Below, piece by piece: positions 1 through 5,639 of a stretch of DNA of 8,081 nt. Made by a program: the position numbers and the translations under genes. Source of the DNA: Candidatus Anoxychlamydiales bacterium (GTDB taxonomy: Bacteria; Chlamydiota; Chlamydiia; Chlamydiales; SM23-39); contig JAAKFX010000071.1 in the NCBI GenBank assembly GCA_011064865.1, forward strand, positions 1 through 8,081, given 5' to 3'. The notes beneath the pieces are model-generated. The model had not been told where the DNA came from, did no database searches, and saw only the letters and a list, made by a program, of their open reading frames with translations. Each line of letters opens with the position of its first letter. Positions within the stretch are counted from its first letter, which is position 1.

Positions 1-1
1 T

Positions 2-116
2 AAAAGAGATAAGTAAAAAGTACCGAGGGGCACGCGGGAATGTAAGCCTGTGGAGTTTGTGTAAGACTTTTTTAGAATCTTCTAAAAAAGCTACGAACTG
101 CGAAGCAGGAACTTAG
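2..116 (+). pseudogene. tnpB: Decayed 3' end of a tnpB-like gene (frameshifted)
   Basis: Two reading frames each carry part of what looks like a TnpB C-terminus. In the frame starting at base 2, after an in-frame stop at 14-16, bases 20-61 read VPRGTRECKPVEFV and then stop. This resembles the 'P-x-R-x-E-x-x-P-V-E' tail of many IS605-type TnpB proteins. In the frame starting at base 3 the reading runs on to ...KATNCEAGT and stops at 114-116, resembling the 'VEAGS/T' ending of the same family. The switch between frames plus the internal stop suggests at least one indel, so this is called a pseudogene. The RuvC-like core and zinc ribbon lie upstream of the window and cannot be assessed. The similarity is from memory of the family and the fragment is short, so confidence is moderate. 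Confidence 0.5.
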
Positions 117-162
117 CTTATAGCTAAGGAATCCTCTTCCTTTAGGGAGAGGAGGATGTCAA
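60..162 (+). ncRNA. Possible omega-RNA (TnpB guide RNA) 3' scaffold relic
   Basis: In TnpB-type IS elements the guide RNA overlaps the tnpB 3' end and stops at the transposon right end, with the flanking DNA acting as guide. Here the matching stretch contains three successive inverted repeats: 68-77/80-89 (10 bp perfect, 2-nt gap), 112-118/122-128 (7 bp, 3-nt loop) and 132-140/145-153 (9 bp, 4-nt loop). If it is such an RNA, the guide would start near 163, inside the leader of the next gene. The 5' boundary is a guess, expression is unknown, and the associated tnpB appears broken, so this may be only a fossil. Confidence 0.3.
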
Positions 163-165
163 AGA

Positions 166-194
166 CTTAAAGTTTTAGGATCTAAAACTAAAAG
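166..194 (+). other. Hairpin directly abutting the TTG start of the secretion gene
   Basis: Bases 171-178 (AGTTTTAG) and 182-189 (CTAAAACT) are perfect inverted complements with a 3-nt loop. After a 2x2 mismatch the stem resumes for three pairs (166-168 with 192-194). It sits between the IS right end and the first possible start codon at 195, where a ribosome binding site would be expected, and no good Shine-Dalgarno is visible. It could be a translation-limiting leader structure, a piece of the pre-insertion flank, or chance in AT-rich DNA. It lacks the GC stem and following T tract of an intrinsic terminator. Confidence 0.35.
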
Positions 195-1859
195 TTGAGT
201 AAAAAAACTATCAAAATGACAAAACTCTTTTTTATCATAGCAATATTATTTTCTTACGTAGTGTTTTCTCAAGAAGAGAGTATATCTAGCGATTTAAATA
301 AAAATTGTGAAATACGAGAAGAAGAAGAAAATTTACCTCTTCTTAAAAGTATTATCTTAACTAGTCAAGAGATAGATGTTGATAAAGAGTGTGAGAATAT
401 TTGCATTGAAGATTTAGCTATTGCTCATTGTAAAAAAGATTTAGAAAAAAGATTAGATAAATATTTAAATAGTCCAATAACTGACAGGCTTGTTAATGAT
501 ATTAAAAATGATATAATTAAATTCTATCAAGATCAAAAGCTTCCTTTCGTTATGATAGATACTCCAAATCAGGATGTAACAAATGGAAGAGTCTATTTTT
601 TAATTACTGAATCAAAACTTGGTAAAATTCATGTAAAAACTCAAAAATGGACAAAACCTGAACAAGTTAAAGAGTATATTCGTTTAAAACCGGATGAGCC
701 AATAAAATCAGATGTTTTAGTAAAAGATCTATATTGGATAAATCAAAATCCATTTAGACAAGCATCTGCAATATATTCACCGGGAGAGAAAACAAATACA
801 ACAGATATTGAAATAAATGTTAAAGATCGTTTGCCTGTAAGACCCTACGCAGGTGTAGACAATACTGGAAATGATGTAACTGGAAATACTAGGGTATTTG
901 CTGGCATTCTAGCAAATACATATAAAAATCAACTTTTAGCCTATCAATATATAACAGCTACAACTCTAAAAGAATATCAAGCTCATATCTTCAAATATAC
1001 TGTGCCACTGCCTTGGAGGGATTCTTTAGAGCTAATAGCAGCATATTCTTCGTTTGATGTAGATTACAGTGTTACAGGTCTAAGCGGCCTTTTTCATAGC
1101 GATGGTATGAATCTGCAAGTAAGTGCACACTATGATATCCCAATATTTGTTTTGCAGTATTTAGGAGAAGTTATATTAGGGTTTGATTTTAAAAGAACTA
1201 ATAACAATGTAACCTTTAGTGCAGCTCCTGTCTTTGGTGCATACGCAAATCTAACTCAATTTATGTTAGCTTACAATATGGGCGGTTTAGTAAAAAAAGG
1301 ATTGGAATACAATTTTTATATTGAAGGATTTTATTCGCCAGGAAGATGGGTCTCAGATCAAAGTAATGCAAAATATCGAACAATTAGAGCTTTTGCAAAA
1401 AATCACTACGTATACGCTAGATCTGCTGTGGAAGTAAACTATACTCTGCCAAAAGATTTTGTTATAGCATCGTATTTAAGATGGCAACTATCTAATCAAA
1501 ACTTACTTCCTAGCGAAACCTATGGGCTTGGAGGATACAATACAGTAAGAGGATATAAAGAGGCTATTTACAATGCGGATTTAGCTATTTTATATAACTT
1601 ATCGTTGAGAACTCCCTCCATAAAGAAAAAATATGGAAATTTTATATTTTTAACTTTTTTTGATTTAGCAAACGGTTGGAAAAATCATAAAGCAGGAGCA
1701 GAGAAAAAATCTCAACTTCTATATAGCATAGGACCTGGAGTTAGATACAATTTTTCTTCCTATGTATCTGCTAGGTTAGATTGGGGTGTTCAGCTAAAAA
1801 ATATCTCTCAGCAACGCTCTCATAATAGATTTCATTTTTCTGTAGTAGCAGGATATTAA
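195..1859 (+). CDS. ShlB/FhaC/HecB-family outer-membrane secretion/activation protein (TpsB, Omp85 superfamily)
   Basis: The predicted role is an outer-membrane beta-barrel that exports, and may activate, a large TpsA exoprotein. Numbering from the TTG start, residues 8-25 form a signal peptide with likely cleavage after V-F-S (25). Residues about 48-146 fit a ShlB-type POTRA domain, with 'TPNQDVTNGRVYFLITE' as its central signature. Residues 185-210 (NP-F-R, PGEK, T-D-I-E-I-N-V-K) fit the second POTRA/linker. The barrel begins with 'GVDNTGNDVTGNTR' (220-233), typical of TpsB, and carries the Omp85 VRGY motif at 451-454. The protein ends in an aromatic residue (Y554), as BAM substrates do. 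Length is usual for TpsB. All four cysteines (38, 66, 70, 79) lie ahead of or within the first POTRA and none is in the barrel. The start is uncertain: TTG 195 gives a lysine-rich n-region, ATG 216 gives a shorter conventional signal peptide, and neither has a clear ribosome binding site. No TpsA partner is in view. Confidence 0.8.
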   Translation: MSKKTIKMTKLFFIIAILFSYVVFSQEESISSDLNKNCEIREEEENLPLLKSIILTSQEIDVDKECENICIEDLAIAHCKKDLEKRLDKYLNSPITDRLVNDIKNDIIKFYQDQKLPFVMIDTPNQDVTNGRVYFLITESKLGKIHVKTQKWTKPEQVKEYIRLKPDEPIKSDVLVKDLYWINQNPFRQASAIYSPGEKTNTTDIEINVKDRLPVRPYAGVDNTGNDVTGNTRVFAGILANTYKNQLLAYQYITATTLKEYQAHIFKYTVPLPWRDSLELIAAYSSFDVDYSVTGLSGLFHSDGMNLQVSAHYDIPIFVLQYLGEVILGFDFKRTNNNVTFSAAPVFGAYANLTQFMLAYNMGGLVKKGLEYNFYIEGFYSPGRWVSDQSNAKYRTIRAFAKNHYVYARSAVEVNYTLPKDFVIASYLRWQLSNQNLLPSETYGLGGYNTVRGYKEAIYNADLAILYNLSLRTPSIKKKYGNFIFLTFFDLANGWKNHKAGAEKKSQLLYSIGPGVRYNFSSYVSARLDWGVQLKNISQQRSHNRFHFSVVAGY

Positions 1860-1893
1860 AAAATCAAATATCTGCTCATTTTTTTTCAAAATA

Positions 1894-1928
1894 ACAAAAA
1901 TATGATGGTTAAAAAAAATCATTTTTGT
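1894..1928 (+). terminator. Weak inverted repeat after the secretion gene, possible terminator
   Basis: ACAAAAAT (1894-1901), a 2-nt bulge and GAT (1904-1906) pair with ATC (1918-1920) and ATTTTTGT (1921-1928), enclosing an 11-nt A-rich loop. It is the only sizeable inverted repeat between the secretion gene and the STAS gene, so it may end transcription or mark the junction of two units. The stem is almost all A-T and the T run is inside the stem, not after it, so a standard intrinsic terminator is not convincing. Confidence 0.25.
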
Positions 1929-1948
1929 AAATCTAATTATAGTTTAAC

Positions 1949-1954
1949 AAAGGA
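1949..1954 (+). promoter_or_regulatory. Ribosome binding site AAAGGA deciding the GTG start of the STAS gene
   Basis: AAAGGA lies 8 nt upstream of GTG 1963. No in-frame ATG exists until residue 49, inside the conserved STAS core, so the GTG with this Shine-Dalgarno is the only sensible start. Confidence 0.65.
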
Positions 1955-1962
1955 ACTTTTCA

Positions 1963-2313
1963 GTGATTTTAGGTTTAGAAATAAAAGTAGAAGAGATAGA
2001 TAAGATAATAATTTTAAGGCTTTTTGGTAGAATAGATGCGGCTTCTTCTTCGCTTCTTCAAAATAGACTTCAGGCCTTATTAAAAGATGCGCATAAAGTA
2101 ATTATAATGGATTTTTCAAATATCGATTATTTAAGTAGCGCAGCTTTAAGAGTGTTATTATCTTTTACAAAAAAATATAAAGAAAATAAAAAAAGATTGG
2201 GCATTTTTTCTATAACGGATGAGGTAATGGATCTTATAAAACTTACAGGTTTTGATAAGATTTTGAATATTTATAAAAATGAAAAAGAAGCTATTTTAGA
2301 GAAAAGTCTGTGA
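1963..2313 (+). CDS. rsbV: Anti-sigma factor antagonist, STAS domain (RsbV-like)
   Basis: A 116-residue, single-domain STAS protein of normal length for RsbV/SpoIIAA. By family knowledge these proteins bind an RsbW-type kinase/anti-sigma factor and release its target; phosphorylation of one serine in the STAS loop switches binding off and a PP2C phosphatase (RsbU type) switches it on. The signature 'DFSNIDYLSSAALRVLL' spans residues 50-66, with Ser59 the best candidate phosphoacceptor and Ser58 next to it. The N-terminal beta hairpin (residues 5-25, with G22-R-I-D25) is also typical. Its stop overlaps the GTG start of miaA by 4 bp, implying translational coupling. I recall the same pair, rsbV_2 (CT765) then miaA (CT766), in Chlamydia trachomatis, so this is probably the RsbV2 orthologue. 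The cognate kinase and phosphatase are not in the window. Confidence 0.87.
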   Translation: MILGLEIKVEEIDKIIILRLFGRIDAASSSLLQNRLQALLKDAHKVIIMDFSNIDYLSSAALRVLLSFTKKYKENKKRLGIFSITDEVMDLIKLTGFDKILNIYKNEKEAILEKSL

Positions 2314-3335
2314 GTATTTTTTATAACACTGAAGATATTGAAGAACAAGTAACCAAACTATATCTTCCGCTAAGACAAAAAAAACAAAATGACATAGCTC
2401 AAAAAAAAGTAATTGTAATTGCAGGTCCCACAGCTGTTGGTAAAACAGATACTGCAATATCTATTGCTCAAATTTTAGGAGCAGAAATTATTTCTGCAGA
2501 TTCTATGCAGGTATATAAAGGAATGGATATCGGAACTGCAAAAGCATCTAAAGATGAGCAAGAAAATGCAAAACATCACCTTGTAGATATCAAAGATATA
2601 AATGAGAGTTTTAATGTATCAGAGTTTTATAGAGAATCTCATATAGCATGCAGACAGATCTTAGCAAAAGGACAAGTTCCAATAGTTGTTGGCGGCTCGG
2701 GGTTTTATATTCATGCATTTTTATATGGTCCCCCTCTCGGTCCTCCATCGAATGCTGAGATTCGCAAAAAATTAGAAGAAAAACTAAATGAAATGGGAGC
2801 TGATGTTCTATTTGAAAGACTACAAATGTTAGATCCAGAATATGCAAAAACTATCACACATAAAGATAGACATAAAATTATTAGAGCTTTAGAAATCATT
2901 GCAATAACTAAACAAAAAGTTAGTGAAATTCCAAAACCAAACCTTGAGCAAAAACCTCTTTATAATTACAGACTTTGGTTTTTGTATCTTCCTAAAGAGA
3001 TCTTGTATGAAAAAGTAAACAAGCGTTGCGATGAGATGATAAAACAAGGTTTTATAGAAGAGGTAAAAGCTTTAAAAGAAAAAGGCTTAGAAAATAATTA
3101 TTCAGCATCTCAAGCAATCGGATACCGCCAATGTCTAAAATTTTTAAATTCTAAACAAAGCTTAGATGATAAATTAATTTTTATCGATGAGTTTAAAAAA
3201 GCCACAAAAAAATATATCAAAAGACAATTTACCTGGTTTAAAAAAGAGCCCAATTTTCGTTGGCTCAATCTTCAAGAGCTAGGATTAGAAAAAGCTAAAG
3301 AATATATCTTGCAAGATTATGAACAATCTATGTAA
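2310..3335 (+). CDS. miaA: tRNA dimethylallyltransferase (tRNA delta(2)-isopentenylpyrophosphate transferase)
   Basis: MiaA transfers the dimethylallyl group of DMAPP to N6 of A37 in tRNAs reading UNN codons, in the cytoplasm; MiaB usually methylthiolates the product. Visible motifs in order: P-loop GPTAVGKT (39-46), 'DSMQVYKGMDIGTAK' (64-78, containing the catalytic-region Asp and the substrate-binding segment), HHLVDI (89-94), 'VVGGSGFYIHA' (126-136), 'RHKIIRALEI' (187-196), 'RLWFLYLP' (221-228), 'QAIGYRQ' (268-274) and the C-terminal 'TKKYIKRQFTWFK' (299-311) that contacts tRNA. All core elements are intact. About 30 residues precede the P-loop where most MiaA proteins have around ten, so an N-terminal extension is present. 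The GTG start at 2310 overlaps the upstream stop (GTGA), and no other start lies between it and the P-loop, so the extension is probably real. Likely co-transcribed with the STAS gene. Confidence 0.96.
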   Translation: MSIFYNTEDIEEQVTKLYLPLRQKKQNDIAQKKVIVIAGPTAVGKTDTAISIAQILGAEIISADSMQVYKGMDIGTAKASKDEQENAKHHLVDIKDINESFNVSEFYRESHIACRQILAKGQVPIVVGGSGFYIHAFLYGPPLGPPSNAEIRKKLEEKLNEMGADVLFERLQMLDPEYAKTITHKDRHKIIRALEIIAITKQKVSEIPKPNLEQKPLYNYRLWFLYLPKEILYEKVNKRCDEMIKQGFIEEVKALKEKGLENNYSASQAIGYRQCLKFLNSKQSLDDKLIFIDEFKKATKKYIKRQFTWFKKEPNFRWLNLQELGLEKAKEYILQDYEQSM

Positions 3336-3362
3336 ATAATAATTTTTAAAAAAGTTATAATA

Positions 3363-3378
3363 ATTAATTTAAATTAAT
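3363..3378. repeat. 16-bp perfect palindrome after miaA
   Basis: ATTAATTTAAATTAAT is a perfect palindrome (8+8, no spacer) about 30 bp after the miaA stop and 65 bp before the promoter of the ankyrin gene. It could be a dimeric regulator site, but in such AT-rich DNA it could easily be chance. Confidence 0.3.
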
Positions 3379-3383
3379 CTATA

Positions 3384-3417
3384 ATAAGTGCCTAATCTCT
3401 TGTTCGGAAGTACTTAT
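3384..3417 (+). other. Stem-loop candidate between miaA and the ankyrin gene
   Basis: ATAAGT plus GC (3384-3391) can pair with GT plus ACTTAT (3410-3417), 8 pairs with one G-T wobble, closing an 18-nt loop CTAATCTCTTGTTCGGAA. This stretch is less AT-rich than the DNA around it. No T tract follows, so it is not a standard terminator; it might be a 3' end of the rsbV-miaA transcript or have no function. Confidence 0.25.
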
Positions 3418-3442
3418 GTGTATTTATAAATATGTAATTGTC

Positions 3443-3471
3443 TTGAAATTAACTCAAAATATATGTATAAT
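3443..3471 (+). promoter_or_regulatory. Sigma-70-type (chlamydial sigma66) promoter of the ankyrin gene
   Basis: The -35 hexamer TTGAAA (3443-3448) and a perfect -10 TATAAT (3466-3471) are separated by exactly 17 bp. The expected transcription start is near 3478, giving a leader of about 45-50 nt before ATG 3525. This is the clearest promoter in the window and suggests that the ankyrin gene is its own transcription unit, separate from rsbV-miaA. The leader ends in a weak Shine-Dalgarno (GTGAG, 3514-3518), 6 nt from the start. Confidence 0.7.
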
Positions 3472-3524
3472 AATTAGTCAAAACTATTAATTAATTATAA
3501 TTATACACTAATTGTGAGATTTTT

Positions 3525-5639
3525 ATGGGTAGCTCAGCTGTGGTATCTTCTATACAAAGGTTAACACAATATTTTCGCAATATCCCTACTAAGATCGAAG
3601 CTCTTTCTCTTCAAGAGGCCAGTATTATTGACCCTAACTTTATTAGCAGGTTAGTGCAAGAATGTAATATGATTTCAGTACATCACGAGCTTGCTAAAGG
3701 AGAGGGTAAAAGAGGGCCGGATTCACACTCATATGAAGCATGTCCTGGAGAAGGAAAAGAGATGCAGACAGTTTTAGAGTATGCTGAAAAAGCATTTAAA
3801 GAAGATACTCATGACATAAAATCAATGGATGGTGAGCTGCAATTAGAGGAAGGCAAAACAGATCTACATTTAGCTGTTTTAAACAATAAAGATCCAATAA
3901 AAATTCAAGATCAGATAAGAAAAGCAGAAGATCCTATTCAATATATGCTAACAAAAGACAAGGATGGCAAAATTCCTGCGCATTATTTATATAATTTTAG
4001 AGAATCAGTGTTGTTAAACCTTTTAACTTTTCTTATAGAAATAAGAAGAAATAGCAAAACTGAAGAAATTCAAAAAAATGTTCAAGAATTTCTAATGAGC
4101 CAGGATAATAATGGAAGAAATCTACTTCATTTAGCTGCTATAAATGTGGATACATACACAATTAATACTATTTTAAGTCAATTCAATGATTTAGATGAAA
4201 TGATAGCTTATATGAAAACGGTAAATAACTATGGAAAAACTTTTATTCATTACCTAGCAGATCTATCTGGTGAGGTAATTTCTTATTTTAACGAAGACAC
4301 AGTAGAATTCATTTTACAAGCTTTGGTCGATAAGGTAGATACAGATACCTTATTCGAAATATTTAATATTAAAGATAATGATAATAAAACTGCTCTATAT
4401 TACTCATTTTTTAATGAAAATTGTACTATGTTTGGCTTATATTTATTGACAATGTTTAACAGCTCTCAAAGAAAAGCTCTTTTAAATGTAAAAATAGAGA
4501 TTGTTGAAAAAGATCTTGTATATGAAGAGCTAGATAAGAAAAGAGCTCTTTTAAATGAGGAAATAGATGACAGAAAGGATCTTTTACAAGAGGAAATAGA
4601 TGTCGAAAAGTATCTTTTGAATGAAGACATATATGAGAGAAAAGAGGCTCTAGAAGATAGAAGAGATCTTTTAGATTTCGAGATAGATGAGAGCAAAGAT
4701 ATTTTACAAGAAGAGCTAGATAGAAGAAAAAATCTTTTAGATTTCGAGATAAATGAGAGAAAAAAGCTTTTACAAGAAGAGCTAGATAGAAGAAAAGAGA
4801 TTTTGAGTGAAGAGATATCACATAGAAAAGATCTTTTGACTTTGGATATCATAAAAGGAAAAACACTTTTCCATCATCTTTTAATGCATATAGATGAAGA
4901 TTTTGTTTTGCAAATATTTGATTCGTTAAATAGATCGGATTTAATATCTTTAATGAATACTCTAGATAATGAAAAAAAATCGCCTCTGCATTTAGCTGCA
5001 ATAGCAAAAAATGCAAGAGTTTTTGAAGCGATTTTAAATTTATTTGATAATAATGAGGATAGAAAAAGATATATAAAACAAAAAGATATGTATGGTAGGA
5101 CAGCACTTCATTATGTTTCAAAACATTCTGAGCTACCAGTAACTCCATCAAATATCAAATCGGCAGTTACAAAATGTAAAATCTCGTTTGATCCTTTTAG
5201 TAGGTTCTTATGCATAGTGGATTTGATTGAAATGAATTTAGAAGATGAATTTAGTGGTTTTGTAAATGAAAAAGATACAGATGGAAAAACAGCTTTATTT
5301 TATGCTATAGAAGATTCGAGATATCTATTAACATTTCTTTCTCGAATTGATAGAGATGAAATTGTAGATAGCTTGGATGTTTCTGTAGATTCTGTTGGAA
5401 ATAAGTTACTTCATTTTTTAGCTATGTTTTCTCAATTTTCAACTATTTTAACAATCTTAAAATATTGTCCAACAGATGAAGTAGCTTTTTTGATTCATTC
5501 AATAAATAATGAAGAGAAATCTGTTATAGATTTATTAAAAGAATCTAATATTCCTAGAGAGAATTCTAATGAATTATTAAAACTAATAGAAAATCCACTA
5601 GATAAGCAAGAGATTGAAATTGAGCTAGGGATTTTATAA
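3525..5639 (+). CDS. Ankyrin-like repeat protein with a central hendecad coiled coil (candidate effector)
   Basis: A 704-residue protein of three parts. The N-terminal 100 residues have no recognised domain. Ankyrin-like motifs of the G-x-T-x-L-H-x-A type begin near 111, 148, 197, 237 and 287, and again near 445, 484, 524, 587, 625 and 664. Spacing is mostly 37-40 residues, longer than the canonical 33, so the repeats are divergent. Between the two blocks, residues 319-447 are a highly charged segment with 11-residue periodicity, of the form (L/I)LxxE(I/L)xxRKx, broken once by a 7-residue unit at 375-381. I see no signal peptide or membrane segment, so if exported it would need a route such as type III secretion, which chlamydiae use for effectors; this is inference. 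It has its own promoter at 3443-3471. I do not recognise a named orthologue. A structural or scaffold role inside the bacterium is the alternative. Confidence 0.78.
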   Translation: MGSSAVVSSIQRLTQYFRNIPTKIEALSLQEASIIDPNFISRLVQECNMISVHHELAKGEGKRGPDSHSYEACPGEGKEMQTVLEYAEKAFKEDTHDIKSMDGELQLEEGKTDLHLAVLNNKDPIKIQDQIRKAEDPIQYMLTKDKDGKIPAHYLYNFRESVLLNLLTFLIEIRRNSKTEEIQKNVQEFLMSQDNNGRNLLHLAAINVDTYTINTILSQFNDLDEMIAYMKTVNNYGKTFIHYLADLSGEVISYFNEDTVEFILQALVDKVDTDTLFEIFNIKDNDNKTALYYSFFNENCTMFGLYLLTMFNSSQRKALLNVKIEIVEKDLVYEELDKKRALLNEEIDDRKDLLQEEIDVEKYLLNEDIYERKEALEDRRDLLDFEIDESKDILQEELDRRKNLLDFEINERKKLLQEELDRRKEILSEEISHRKDLLTLDIIKGKTLFHHLLMHIDEDFVLQIFDSLNRSDLISLMNTLDNEKKSPLHLAAIAKNARVFEAILNLFDNNEDRKRYIKQKDMYGRTALHYVSKHSELPVTPSNIKSAVTKCKISFDPFSRFLCIVDLIEMNLEDEFSGFVNEKDTDGKTALFYAIEDSRYLLTFLSRIDRDEIVDSLDVSVDSVGNKLLHFLAMFSQFSTILTILKYCPTDEVAFLIHSINNEEKSVIDLLKESNIPRENSNELLKLIENPLDKQEIEIELGIL
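4479..4865 (+). repeat. 33-bp-periodic coding repeat (hendecad coiled coil)
   Basis: Residues 319-447 of the ankyrin protein. After a 12-residue first unit (319-330), 11-residue units start at 331, 342, 353, 364, then (after a 7-residue unit, 375-381) at 382, 393, 404, 415, 426 and 437. Most open with a hydrophobic pair (LL or IL) and carry E-(I/L)-x-x-R-K. Examples are LLNEEIDDRKD (342-352), LLQEELDRRKE (415-425) and ILSEEISHRKD (426-436). An 11-residue period predicts a nearly straight or slightly right-handed coiled coil, not the usual heptad supercoil. It marks an in-frame tandem array that can change length without frameshift. Confidence 0.85.
4668..4799 (+). repeat. 66-bp tandem duplication, two copies, inside the hendecad array
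   Basis: 4668-4733 and 4734-4799 are adjacent direct repeats, each encoding two hendecads beginning LLDFEI and (I/L)LQEELDRRK. I count 7 differences in 66 bases. They share even synonymous positions (for example the shared CTTTTAGATTTCGAGATA opening), which points to recent duplication of a two-hendecad unit, not to convergent protein selection. Confidence 0.85.

Larger units (their letters stand above)
1..162 (+). mobile_element. Right-end remnant of an IS200/IS605-family element (TnpB type)
   Basis: The segment ends in a layout typical of IS200/IS605 right ends. A stem at 132-140/145-153 (9 pairs, one of them G-T, with a TTTA loop) is followed by GGATG and then TCAA at 159-162, the usual right-end cleavage tetranucleotide of this family. 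A second perfect 7-bp hairpin lies just inside it (112-118/122-128, loop TAT). Upstream is what looks like a broken tnpB tail. G+C in the first 60 bases is about 45% by my count, clearly above the neighbouring genes, which fits foreign origin. The left end and any tnpA lie outside the window, so whether the element as a whole can move cannot be judged. Family assignment rests on recalled end structure, not on a search. Confidence 0.66.

Noticed and set aside
2611..2899. Minus-strand reading frames of 78 and 62 codons
   Set aside because: They lie wholly opposite the conserved part of miaA, have no recognisable domain and no sign of a ribosome binding site.
3472..3513. AATTAGT/ACTAATT inverted repeat in the ankyrin gene leader, and an adjacent AATTGTGAG resembling half a lac operator
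   Set aside because: The left arm probably lies at or before the transcription start, the loop is long, and the operator likeness is a 9-base coincidence with no LacI-type gene nearby.
4456..4852. Two overlapping minus-strand reading frames (121 and 128 codons) opposite the hendecad region
   Set aside because: They are shadows of the 33-bp-periodic plus-strand coding repeat, giving low-complexity Ser/Leu/Phe peptides with no plausible start signal.
4479..4865. CRISPR-like array because of regular 33-bp spacing
   Set aside because: The periodicity is contiguous coding repeat without spacers, in frame with a hendecad coiled coil.
4849..5151. Minus-strand reading frame of 100 codons
   Set aside because: Opposite the ankyrin gene; composition is that of an antisense translation of AT-rich coding DNA.
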